From contig NZ_CP044507.1 of assembly GCF_008831505.1 (NCBI RefSeq), forward strand, positions 1,302,001 to 1,366,000: a stretch of 64,000 nucleotides of DNA, in the 5' to 3' direction. A program made the translations under genes and the position numbers. The notes below the pieces were generated by a model. The model saw nothing but the letters and a program-made list of their open reading frames with translations, ran no database searches and was not told the DNA's origin. Positions 49,937 through 59,295 of this stretch are shown piece by piece. Position 1 is the stretch's first letter, and each line of letters begins with the position of its first letter. This DNA is from Chryseobacterium sp. GTDB lineage: Bacteria > Bacteroidota > Bacteroidia > Flavobacteriales > Weeksellaceae.

Positions 49937-52585
49937 ATGAAAAATAATGATATTTCCAATTTCTATAAAAAGACCCTTGCGAAAATTGCAAGAGGACAAT
50001 CTTCTCTAGATGACTTTGAATTTAGGAGATTGTTATTATCAGTTATTTTTTATCGTTTTTCACTTGCAACAGTTGATACTAATAAAACAGTAACTTTCAA
50101 CCAGCAACTGAATAATGGTACCGAATTAGAAATATTAAATAGGCCTGACAAAGCGCTTTCTTATTTACAAGAATTTTTTGCAGAATTGGAGCGAAATAAT
50201 TCGCATTTCAGCGCAGTCGAATCAAGAAATTTTTTCCAAATATTGGAGAATAAAAATAAGGATGGTAATATTTCTAAGCTCGTCTATGAAATTATTTATA
50301 GTTTTAACCTTTTCCCTCAATTTTACGAAATAGAAGCTACAGCTTCGGTTTTGACGGAACTTTTTGCGTATGTCCTCTATCAAGACGTCACTTTTCAAAA
50401 ACAAATGGCAGGCTACTTTGGAACTCCTACATCTTTATCCACTTTAATAAGTGAGCTTATACCTTTATCACTGGTTAATAAAAACATTTCATTGTATGAC
50501 CCAACTATGGGAGTAGGGAAACTCCTATTATCGGTAGGGACGAAATTTAGTCAAAAAGTCTCCTATTATGGTCAGGAAGTTCTGAGTGATATTTTACCTC
50601 TATCCATTATGAATTTTATAATCCATGGTATTGAAGACTTTTCATTTCAAAGTGGAGATACACTTGTAAAACCCGCCTTTACTAAAAACAAAGGGGTGTC
50701 TAAATTTGATGTCTTGGTATCAGAACCACCATTTGGTATTAGAAATTGGCGTCATAAAAATGACTTATTTGATGTTTACGATCGTTGGAATGATCTAACA
50801 GGTATTCCTTCTAATTCATCAGCAGACGGTGCCTTTATACTTCATGCATTATCGGCATTAAAAGATGATGGTATCGCGCTTATTATTGTTCCGTCCGGGT
50901 TTGGTTTCAGATCCAATTCAGATATGAAAATTCGTAAGTATTTAATTGAAAGTGGATTCCTGACCGCTGTGATTTCTCTACCGGAAAAAATTTTCCCTTC
51001 TTCCATAATTAGAACAGATATTTTAATTCTGCAAAAAAATCATAACAATCATAATAAAGGGGTTTTTGTGATCAATGCCAAAGATGAATTTGAATCTACA
51101 AGATTTGCCAATTACTTTAATGATGCGAATATCGCGAAGATTGCAGAATCATTCCAAAATAAAAATTGTATCGATGGATTTTCCAAATGGGTCAATATAA
51201 AGGAATTTAGGGTAAATAAATACAGTTTTCAAACTTATAAATATTTTCCCGTGCTACCCTTAACAGAAATCCCTGCAGACTACGAACTCTTGTCACTTTC
51301 AAAGATGATTAAGGTGTTTAAATTGGATTCATCAAATGCTAAGTTGGGTCATTATCTGCCAATTAAAGATATGGCCAATGATCCGTTTGCTTATGTCAAA
51401 GAAATCAATAGTATTGCGATTCAGGAATTGCCTAGAGGAGTTAGGAAGTTAGACAAACCCGCTCTTCTGCTTTCCAGATTAGGAATAAAATTAAAGCCCA
51501 CTTATGTGCCGGCCTCTGAAAATAGTCCTGTATATGTATCACCTGATGTAGTTGCTTTGGAATTATATTCCGAGGATATAAACTTATCTTATTTGGTTAG
51601 TCAACTACATTCAGATTTGGTAGCAAAGCAAATCAATGAAAGGGCTATCGGAGCAGCACTTGTACGGTTGCCTATTGAGGACCTGGGTGAGATTCAAGTG
51701 CTAATACCTTCTTTACACGCGCAAAATTCGTCTTTGATTCAAAGAACAGCAGTAGAAGCAGCCCGCAGACAGGCTGATCTTGATAAGATCAAGAACTTTC
51801 AGTTAGAAGAGACGATTAATAAATTACTGCAAGAAAGAACAAACGATTTTCAATGGCAGTTGCATGACTTACGTAATGGCGAACTTTATGGCGTAGGATC
51901 CCAACTGGCCCTCCTTAAGAAGTATTGCGAGAAAAATCCTGCAGAACTCGTCCAGCCCCTGATTCCTGGTGATAAGGATTCTCTTAGGGACATAATAATG
52001 TCCACCTACAAAAACTTTGTTGAGTTGAGAACCAAATTGAATGAACTGTATTCCTCAAATGAATCATTTGGTTTGGTTGAAAAAATAGAATTACTTGATT
52101 TTCTAAACGACTACTTTAAAATTTCGCAGGAAAAATATAAAAACCTTTTTTCTTTTGTATTTCCTAATCTGGGAAATTACAAAAGAGAGAACAATATTCA
52201 AGGGATAATGATCTCCGCTAACAGACGGGATATTGAAAGAGTCTTTGACAATATTGTAGAAAATGCAATTACCCACGGAAGATTTAGAGATAATATTGGT
52301 GACAATAAATTCTTGATCGATTTGAATCTTAACTCAAAAGATTTCACTGTTACTGTGGAGATTCTTAACAACGGCAATCGTTCTGAGATTTCGGAATCAG
52401 ATTACTTTTCCGATGGCGGTAAACAGGGAGCGCATGCTAAAACAGGCAAAGGGGGTAAAATTGTGAAAGAATTAATTATTCGCAACGGCGGAACTCCTTT
52501 TCAGTATAGTTATGATACTCCACTAGATGACGAATATACTTTTGGCGTTGGTTTCACATTTCCTTTAGATTCCTTAACCCTGTAA
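49937..52585 (+). CDS. HsdM/HsdS-like methylase fused to a histidine-kinase-like GHKL ATPase
   Basis: An 882-aa protein. Residues about 1-150: helical, HsdM-N-like. About 160-380: N6-methylase fold with motif I YDPTMGVGKLLLS (D188-G194) and motif IV-like SEPPFG (262-267), whose catalytic position has Glu263 instead of Asn/Asp/Ser. About 450-600: HsdS-like target recognition (ALLLSRLGIKLKPTYVP ... ALVRLPIEDLGEIQVLIPSL). About 600-660: coiled coil ending in FQWQLHDLRNGEL, where H643 could be a phosphoacceptor. About 740-882: GHKL ATPase with N box DNIVENAITHG (771-781), altered G1 NNGN and G2 TGKGGKIVKELIIRNGG. It is followed 12 nt later by a receiver protein. I infer a DNA- or SAM-sensing kinase; methylation may be lost. 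The gene is visibly AT-rich. Confidence 0.75.
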   Translation: MKNNDISNFYKKTLAKIARGQSSLDDFEFRRLLLSVIFYRFSLATVDTNKTVTFNQQLNNGTELEILNRPDKALSYLQEFFAELERNNSHFSAVESRNFFQILENKNKDGNISKLVYEIIYSFNLFPQFYEIEATASVLTELFAYVLYQDVTFQKQMAGYFGTPTSLSTLISELIPLSLVNKNISLYDPTMGVGKLLLSVGTKFSQKVSYYGQEVLSDILPLSIMNFIIHGIEDFSFQSGDTLVKPAFTKNKGVSKFDVLVSEPPFGIRNWRHKNDLFDVYDRWNDLTGIPSNSSADGAFILHALSALKDDGIALIIVPSGFGFRSNSDMKIRKYLIESGFLTAVISLPEKIFPSSIIRTDILILQKNHNNHNKGVFVINAKDEFESTRFANYFNDANIAKIAESFQNKNCIDGFSKWVNIKEFRVNKYSFQTYKYFPVLPLTEIPADYELLSLSKMIKVFKLDSSNAKLGHYLPIKDMANDPFAYVKEINSIAIQELPRGVRKLDKPALLLSRLGIKLKPTYVPASENSPVYVSPDVVALELYSEDINLSYLVSQLHSDLVAKQINERAIGAALVRLPIEDLGEIQVLIPSLHAQNSSLIQRTAVEAARRQADLDKIKNFQLEETINKLLQERTNDFQWQLHDLRNGELYGVGSQLALLKKYCEKNPAELVQPLIPGDKDSLRDIIMSTYKNFVELRTKLNELYSSNESFGLVEKIELLDFLNDYFKISQEKYKNLFSFVFPNLGNYKRENNIQGIMISANRRDIERVFDNIVENAITHGRFRDNIGDNKFLIDLNLNSKDFTVTVEILNNGNRSEISESDYFSDGGKQGAHAKTGKGGKIVKELIIRNGGTPFQYSYDTPLDDEYTFGVGFTFPLDSLTL

Positions 52586-52597
52586 ATATATCGTCCT

Positions 52598-53809
52598 ATG
52601 AATTATAAAGTACTTTGGATAGATGATAAATTCGATGATGCGAATTTAAAGCATTTCAAAACGTTAGCGAAAATGGAAGATATTGAACTTATTGAAGAGC
52701 GCTTCCATTTTGATGGAATGGAAACTCTTAAAAGAGATCATAATTATGAAATTCAAGCTGTGATTTTAGATGCGACAGGCTATAACAAAACAACAGAGGA
52801 AATAGGTGAATCAAATATAGGTTTAAAAAACTCACTTAAAGAACTTCTTGAGCTACGTAAAAAAAGAGTGATTCCTTGGTTTGTATATACTGGTGCACCC
52901 CGCAATATTGATAATTTTGAGTTTCGGGAAGAGTTGAAATTATATCAGCAGGATATTGCCTTTGGTTCTAGTCCCACAACTTATTATACAAAGGTGAACG
53001 ATGATGATTTACTCCTTCAGGATATTAAATTCGAAATTAACAAACTCATTAATACTCAAACAGAATTCAGGCACAAAGCTGTTTTTGATGCCTGTCGCAG
53101 AATCAACTTACCGCAAGCCGATAGCCAAACATTTTTAAATATTTTGCGGTCTGTGGAAACAAACGATTTCAAAGTGGAGTCATCAATTTATTTTAACACA
53201 ATGCGGATCTTATACGAATATGTATTGAGAGATGCCGCTAAAAATGGTTTACTACATGAAAAATGTATTGACAATAGAGGAAAGATTAACTTAACGGACA
53301 GCCGAAGATTTCTTGCAGGTCAACCGGCGAAAAACTGTAAAGTGATCTGTAAAAAGGCACATCTGCCTAAAATTCTTGCTGACAATCTTAATAATTTTTT
53401 GCAAACAACAGGTGCTGCTTCTCATACTTCCGATGTAGATCAGACTGTAAATTACGATTATCAATCTTATAGACAGTCTGTAAATACACCATACCTCCTT
53501 AATACACTGGTTTTTATACTATGTGACTTTTTAATTTGGTATGATACATATCTCAAACAAAATGCCGACATTGAATTGAATAAATTACTTTGGCAAGACC
53601 TACCTTCTGAAGAGTGGATTGAAGGTTTTGTTAGTGCCGTGAAAGACAATGGTTGGGGAACTTTTGTTTCAAAATCGCGTAATATTACAGTCGGCATTCA
53701 CTTTAATGAAATGAATAAGAAGAACCTTAAAAAAGATGATCCAGTAAAAGTTATTTTAAAGGAGGAAAACAATAAGCATATTAAAGAATTGGAAAAGCTA
53801 AATCCGTAA
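52598..53809 (+). CDS. Receiver-domain protein with unknown C-terminal domain, partner of the methylase-kinase
   Basis: A 403-aa protein. Residues about 1-145 form a receiver domain: acidic pair in LWIDDKFDD (D9/D10), phosphoacceptor in AVILDATGY (D58), Thr in WFVYTGA (T98) and Lys in YYTKV (K132), all at expected spacing. Residues 150-403 are mostly helical with FRHKAVFDACRRINLP and TTGAASHTSDVD; no DNA-binding HTH is seen. The latter resembles the conserved Gly-x-x-x-His helices of HEPN-like domains, but only weakly. It is coupled to the upstream gene by 12 nt, so phosphotransfer between them is a plausible mechanism. AT-rich codon use suggests transfer. Confidence 0.75.
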   Translation: MNYKVLWIDDKFDDANLKHFKTLAKMEDIELIEERFHFDGMETLKRDHNYEIQAVILDATGYNKTTEEIGESNIGLKNSLKELLELRKKRVIPWFVYTGAPRNIDNFEFREELKLYQQDIAFGSSPTTYYTKVNDDDLLLQDIKFEINKLINTQTEFRHKAVFDACRRINLPQADSQTFLNILRSVETNDFKVESSIYFNTMRILYEYVLRDAAKNGLLHEKCIDNRGKINLTDSRRFLAGQPAKNCKVICKKAHLPKILADNLNNFLQTTGAASHTSDVDQTVNYDYQSYRQSVNTPYLLNTLVFILCDFLIWYDTYLKQNADIELNKLLWQDLPSEEWIEGFVSAVKDNGWGTFVSKSRNITVGIHFNEMNKKNLKKDDPVKVILKEENNKHIKELEKLNP

Positions 53810-53883
53810 ATTCCTTTTCATTCCTGCGGTTTAAAATGATTTAATAAAACACCAAACAGTTAAACTAATTACTTTATCAGATA

Positions 53884-53991
53884 ATGACAAACGAACAACT
53901 CAAAAAACTGGAAAAAGACCTTTGGGATTCCGCAAATTCGCTTCGTGCTTATGGTGGTTTAAAAGCTGCCGATTACGCAGTACCCGCCTAA
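53884..53991 (+). pseudogene. Truncated 5' end of a type I restriction hsdM gene
   Basis: A 35-codon reading frame that contains LWDSANSLRAYGGLKAADY, the canonical N-terminus of HsdM methylases, then stops at TAA 53989-53991 exactly where another gene begins in a different frame. The remaining about 450 codons are missing. It is a deletion scar: the start of hsdM joined to the inside of the XseA-like gene. It shows that a complete type I restriction system once stood here. Confidence 0.75.
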
Positions 53992-55138
53992 AAGGCCGTT
54001 ACACCGCCGGTCAGGGAAAATCGTATGCCGGATACTATTACGATCTTTTTTATTCAGAATCAGATACTACCAGCATCAGTGTAAAATTATCCGGTATGCT
54101 GCGCTCCAAATTGGCAAATGGTGAAATCTATATTCTCAAAGGCTTTATTGAAAAAACTGTCCGGAACTCAAGCATTGATCTGCGCTTTGCAGCAGAAGAA
54201 ATTGTACAGCAGGAGGAAAGACAGTTTTCCGAAGAAGATTTAAAAAGGTACGACTTAATCCAGGCAAAACTCGAAAAAGGATCTCGCGATTTGGAAACAT
54301 TCATTCGTGAAAAGAAACTGCGTAACGAACCAGTAAGAATTGCAAATATTTACGGACATTCCGCCATAGTCCAGCATGATTTTAACGAAGGATTAAACAT
54401 TTCTTCCAGTGAATTTGAAATCACAGATTTCACCTGCAATATCACTTCCGCAACTTCCATCCTTCAAAAACTGCAGGCATTGAAACCAATGCAGTTTGAT
54501 ATCATTGCTTTAGTGCGTGGCGGTGGCGACCGCCAAAGTTTTGATGTATTCAGTGATGTGGATCTTGCCAATGAATTTATTAATCTCGACAGCATTACCA
54601 TTACTGCCTTGGGGCACACCGTCGATGAAAGTCTGCTCGATAAACTGGCAGACCGCAGATTCCATGTTCCTCACGACTACGGCGATGGCCTTCATAAAAT
54701 CATCGAAAAACTGAAGGAGGAAAAATCCAACTCCCGCGCTATCCTTATCGACGAAGTTAAAAAGACATCACCAAACAGTTCGATGAACAGGTGAAAACAC
54801 TGATAGAACAGTTAGGAACCAAGAATAAAGAATTCGGGAAATTCCAGGAAGAAACTGCCCGGCATATTACCCAGATCAATGAAAATAATCAGAAGCAGTT
54901 GAAAGCCCAGGCAGCTGAAACAGCAAAACATAAAGCAGAAATTGCAGCTTTATACGAGAAAAACCTGAAAGCTGCGATAAATTCCGAGACCGCTTCGCTG
55001 AATGCAAAAATAGAATGGTCAAATAAAGAAAATCAGCGGTTGCGGTCTGAACTGGAGAAAAAGAAATCAAATTTCGCACTCTAGTTTATTTTGATTCTCA
55101 TAGGAATTATTGTGGGCTTCATCCTAACCAAAATCTAG
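53987..55138 (+). pseudogene. XseA-like (exonuclease VII large subunit) gene, multiply broken
   Basis: Reading frame RLKGRYTAGQGKSYAGYYYD to LADRRFHVPHDYGDGLHKII matches exonuclease VII large subunit (OB fold, then LVRGGGDRQSFDVF and ITALGHTVDESLLDKLADRR). Three lesions: the 5' end is replaced by hsdM; one A is missing in the A-run at 54759-54763, after which the frame continues at 54764 (DITKQFDEQV); and a TAG at 55082-55084 splits off a C-terminal transmembrane helix (FILILIGIIVGFILTKI, ending at 55138). The middle of the second part is a long coiled coil. The intact ancestor was therefore an XseA-like nuclease with a coiled coil and membrane tail. Confidence 0.7.
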
Positions 55139-55143
55139 AAAAA

Positions 55144-57348
55144 ATGGCTGTTTTTTATCCTTCTATACAAGATATTCTACGTGGTAAAGTTACACCTGAA
55201 CCGGGCGAATTGCATTTGCTAAATTTTCTGGAAAAAACGCTTAATGATGATTATGAGGTGTTTTTTAATCCATATATGAATGGTGATAGACCGGATGTAA
55301 TTATCATCAAGCCAAATCAGGGGATCTTGATAATCGAAGTAAAAGATTACAACCTGAAACATTATGAAATCGATGCGAAGACAAAAAATTGGAAAGTGCT
55401 CGCTAATAATGGCAAATACCTAATTAAATCACCGGTTCAGCAGGTATTGAAATATAAAGATAACTTGTTTGACTTGCATGTTAATGAACTGCTTAGCTTA
55501 AAAGTAAGTGACATTAGGAATGCAAATATGATATCCTGTGCAGTTTACTTTCACAATGCTAATGAAGATGCTTTAGATAAATTATTGGTCCGTCCCTTCG
55601 AAAAAGACTCTAAATATCTCACTTTTTTAAAGTATAACATTCTGCTTCTGGGGTCAGACTCTCTAAATGATCAAAAATTTCTTTCGCTATTGCGCCGGCG
55701 ACATCTTGCCCCTGGTCAGTTGACGAGCTACTTTCCGGAGCATTTACATACAAAGATTAAGCGCTTTATGCTTCCTCCCTACCACCAAAAAACAGATGGT
55801 AAACACTTTACTTATAATGGCGAGCAGCAAAAGTTGATATATGACACTGAACGGAAAAACATTCGTATAAAAGGTGTCGTCGGATCAGGAAAAACAACGG
55901 TCCCCGCTGCCCGCGCTGTGGAACTTCACAAAAGAACTGAAGGAGAAATTCTGATTCTCTCCTACAATATTACGTTAAGAAACTACCTGAAAGATAAGCT
56001 AAGCCAGGTACGGGAAAATTTTTCCTGGACCGCTTTTACGATCTTAAACTACCACATTTTTATAAATAACGAATTAAACAATCTGCAGGTTGATGTTACG
56101 GTCCCCGCCGAATTTAATGAATGGCCGGACAGTAGGACAGAAAGATATTTTGAAGATACATACTATTCCAACACGCTCCTCTTTGAAGAACATAAAGATA
56201 AACTTAAAAAATTTTCTGTAATCTTGATCGATGAAATTCAGGATTATAAGTCAAAATGGATGGAAATCCTCAAAACTTACTTTTTAGAAGAAGGTGGCTA
56301 TTATATGGTACTTGGTGATGACAAGCAGAATATCTATGGCAATCCTGTATTAGGCAAGGAAATGCCTGTAAATGTGCAGGGGCGTCCTTCATTACTGTAG
56401 ACATCCTATCGTTCGCAAAGCATAGTCAAAGAATTAATCTTTGAATTTCAGAAAGTTTTCTTGTCCGAGAAATATACCGCTGATGATGAAAAGGATTTTA
56501 AAGGGGTAGAAAGTAAAGTAGGCTCATTGGGGTTCGAGGAGCAGCTGGATGGAAGCATTAAATATATGTATTTACCATCTTCCGACGCCATTCCCAGCCT
56601 CTATACAATCATTCATGAAAACAGTCTTAATAAAGGCATTCACCCGAATGACATTACGATTTTGGGAACAAAAATTAAACTATTGAAGGATTTTGATTCA
56701 CATTACCGTCACCGTACTGGTGAAAAAACCAACACCATGTTTGAATCTCATGAAGATCTGCTTATAGCCGGTATGAATTACAGCCAAACGGAAATTAAAT
56801 ACAATAGAGAGCACTGGATAAATGTTGCGCTTTTATTGCTGAACCATAAGAATGAAAAAAGCTTTAGTGACGGATTTAAAAGACTTGCAGAATTACTGAT
56901 ATGCAAAACACAAGTGGTCCAGTGGCCTGAATTCTTTGAAACGAGGTATACGGCCCTTTGTCGGAAAAACAAAATTAATCCTTCTGATTTTGATGCATTC
57001 GTAAGCAGGTACGATCGCGATATAAAGAATTTTATGAAGAGATACAGCGAAAATGCATTATCTTCTGATGCAAAAAGAATTCGGGATAATAAGAAAATTC
57101 ATTTTTGGGCCAACAGAGGTACGGTAAAATTATCAACAATCCACAGCTTTAAAGGATGGGAATCGGATCTGGTATATCTTATTATTGAGAATGTCCCAGA
57201 AAGCATGGCGGAAACCTTCTTTGAATTAATCTATACCGGTATCACCCGGGCAAGATATAACCTTATAATATTAAACTATGGAAACGAAATTTTCCATCAG
57301 CAATTTTTACCGGTATATAATAAAGCGCTAAAGAAATTAGAAAATTAA
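55144..57348 (+). pseudogene. NERD nuclease-UvrD-like helicase, interrupted by one amber codon
   Basis: A 734-codon frame with a single TAG at 56398-56400. Residues 1-130: NERD domain (D51, IIEVKDYN with E65/K67). Then an SF1 helicase: Walker A KGVVGSGKTT (about 243-252), Walker B ILIDEIQDY (D363/E364), LGDDKQNIYGNP, then after the stop TSYRSQSIV (motif IV), STIHSFKGWESD (V) and ELIYTGITRARYNL (VI). The frame is otherwise intact and the codon fits CAG or TGG before mutation. NERD-helicases occur in defence systems. It starts 5 nt after the XseA-like frame ends. It may be split into two polypeptides (TTG start at 56461) or inactive. Confidence 0.8.
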
Positions 57349-57449
57349 ATTTAATATAGATATGAAAGCTGGAAACTTATCTCAAGCAATTAAACTATAG
57401 AAGTAACCTTATACCATTTTTCTAAAAGTATTTTTAACCAAACCTCCCC

Positions 57450-58391
57450 ATGTCCAAAAAACTCCTCATACTCAAAGCATTTGAAGACCTGGACGCAGAT
57501 ATGCTTGACGTCCTGCTGAATGATGGTCAGTCTTACCAGGATGTCCACAAGGAAACCTTTGTGACAGAACTAAAATCCTACTTTGAAGATCTTCGGAACA
57601 ATCGGGATTACAAAACAGACTTTAAAGCAGTGCAGGGAATGTGTACCAATTGCAACAAGGGTAAAAAAGGTTATTCTTTTGTAAATTCTGAAGGCGAAAG
57701 TTTTACGAGCATGGTATTCGAAGAATCGGATGATGATTATACTGACATTTACAAATGCAGCAGCTTCAAAACTTTTGACAGGGAAATCACAGAAGAGTGG
57801 ATTGGTATTCACTTTTATGAGGAGGACAAGGTAAATTATAGGCCTACAGAACTCCACATCCGGCAGCAGAAGGAGTCCGGCCGTGCGGTTAAAGCACTCG
57901 AAATGGAAATCAAAGCTGAAGGTATTCTGTCAAAAAATTTCTATGTTCCGTGGGTCAGCACTTATCGTCACCTTCACTCCATAGGAGACATTTTCACCCA
58001 CAAATCCTACCGGTATAAAAACGAGGTCTCCCGCTACCTCTGGATTCTCGAACCTATGGCAAAGGTTCTCGAAAAATCTAACCTTGCCCGCGAACTCTGG
58101 CAAGAGTTCATTGCCTTTTCTTTAATTGACCGCGAGACCGTCCAGGATTGGTTGATCAGGGCGGATTACCATTTTCCTAATTACAAATTTGGCACTGAAT
58201 ATCAAGCAGATTACCTACAGGACTTCTTCGTGAGTGGGAGTATTAAAATAAGACTTTCAGAACACTTTTACCTCCACAATATTGCGCTCATCCTTCACAA
58301 ATATTCCGATTGGCTTCCCGATTATAATCCTTTGAAAGAAGTTGAGGATTTTGCCTCAAGTGAGGAAGATGATGAAATGTTTCCTTTCTGA
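57450..58391 (+). CDS. Unknown CxxC-containing protein at the island edge
   Basis: A 313-aa acidic, soluble protein. It has an N-terminal helical region, a possible zinc-binding MCTNCNKGKKGYSF (only one CxxC, plus Cys in YKCSSFK), and a helical C-terminal half with several WxxxL patterns. No known family recognised. The reading frame is clean and typical in codon use, so it is probably expressed; function unknown. It is the last gene of the accessory region. Confidence 0.65.
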   Translation: MSKKLLILKAFEDLDADMLDVLLNDGQSYQDVHKETFVTELKSYFEDLRNNRDYKTDFKAVQGMCTNCNKGKKGYSFVNSEGESFTSMVFEESDDDYTDIYKCSSFKTFDREITEEWIGIHFYEEDKVNYRPTELHIRQQKESGRAVKALEMEIKAEGILSKNFYVPWVSTYRHLHSIGDIFTHKSYRYKNEVSRYLWILEPMAKVLEKSNLARELWQEFIAFSLIDRETVQDWLIRADYHFPNYKFGTEYQADYLQDFFVSGSIKIRLSEHFYLHNIALILHKYSDWLPDYNPLKEVEDFASSEEDDEMFPF

Positions 58392-59295
58392 ATATAAATG
58401 CACATAATTCTCAGCCACTTTAGTACTCAATGCACTGTTTTTCTTTATTTTGTGGCAGTAAAGGCAGTAACCACTTTTTGACAAAAAACTTTTTTATATT
58501 CTTTCCCCAAAAAACATATGAATACGGTTACTTCCAACACAAACTAAAACACCCATTCCTTATTCTGCCTTCTGCTTCCTTAGATTAATAGAAGATTTTT
58601 AACTAAATAACAAAAATTTTCTTTTGATGAAATCTGCTTACGTCCTTACACCACTTTTTTTTACACTAATTTTCTCTATTTTTCGTATAACTTTTAAATG
58701 CTGATATTTATAACAAGTCAGTAAAAAACCCGCCGAAGGCCTGGTTGGTCGATTCGAAAAAAGATAAAATAAAAATGAGGCAAATACCCATCGTTCGAGT
58801 GGCGGCAATAATGCTGAGAAACAATTCTGTTACCGCCCGATACCGTTAACGGTTCGCCGCTTCCATTAAAAAAAAACAAAATAAATTGGAGGCCGTAATG
58901 GGGATTTTATGGTTTTTGTTTATTCTTAGTCGAGCTTCAAATCTTGATCTTTTGGTACTTTTGCATCAAGGCAAAAGTAAAGAGGGTTAAATAACGATAA
59001 TATAAGGAATTACTGATAGTAAATTTGCCACAATCCCCATGTGCCTGCACTCCATAGCATGTTATAATATCGTTCCCTGAGCATCTTAAGATAAAACAAA
59101 TAATTACGCATAAATTTTGACATAATTCTGATCTCTTTTTTACAGACTGCGGAAATTCTCAAAAACAATTTTACTCGCTACTGCATTAATCACAGTCAAT
59201 TTAAGCTTTCCATCCTTAATTTTTCGGAGATAGTAATTTTTAAGTTGAGGGCTATGTTGCACCTATGATACTAAGAATATAAAAAAATCCCTTTT
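58392..59295. other. 904-nt gap with structured segments
   Basis: No credible gene. Most is AT-rich, but 58730-58880 is GC-richer and palindromic: an imperfect hairpin (58801-58808 with 58830-58837, GGCGGCAA / TTACCGCC), and the perfect 12-bp palindrome ACCGTTAACGGT (58842-58853). A second hairpin, TACTTTTGC / GCAAAAGTA (58956-58964 and 58971-58979), resembles repetitive hairpins often seen in Bacteroidota intergenic DNA. A structured RNA, a repeat element or a mobile-element end are all possible. Confidence 0.45.
58956..58979. repeat. Perfect 9-bp hairpin in the large gap
   Basis: TACTTTTGC and GCAAAAGTA with loop ATCAAG. No clear U-run follows, so it is unlikely to be a plain terminator; a dispersed repeat is suspected. 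Confidence 0.4.

Noticed and set aside
54756-54770. Programmed -1 frameshift in the XseA-like gene at an AAAAAG run
   Set aside because: The slippery sequence is poor (T AAA AAG), and the gene already lacks its 5' end and has a stop codon. A lost A in a homopolymer explains it.
53922-54794. A normal start for the XseA-like protein at TTG 53922
   Set aside because: The first about 20 residues come from out-of-frame hsdM sequence and do not resemble XseA; the true 5' end is missing.
55082-56400. Possible UAG recoding, since two neighbouring genes contain in-frame TAG
   Set aside because: TAG is used as the normal stop elsewhere in the window, for example at the end of the aldehyde dehydrogenase (32923-32925). 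No suppressor tRNA is visible, and the XseA-like gene has other lesions, so decay is simpler.
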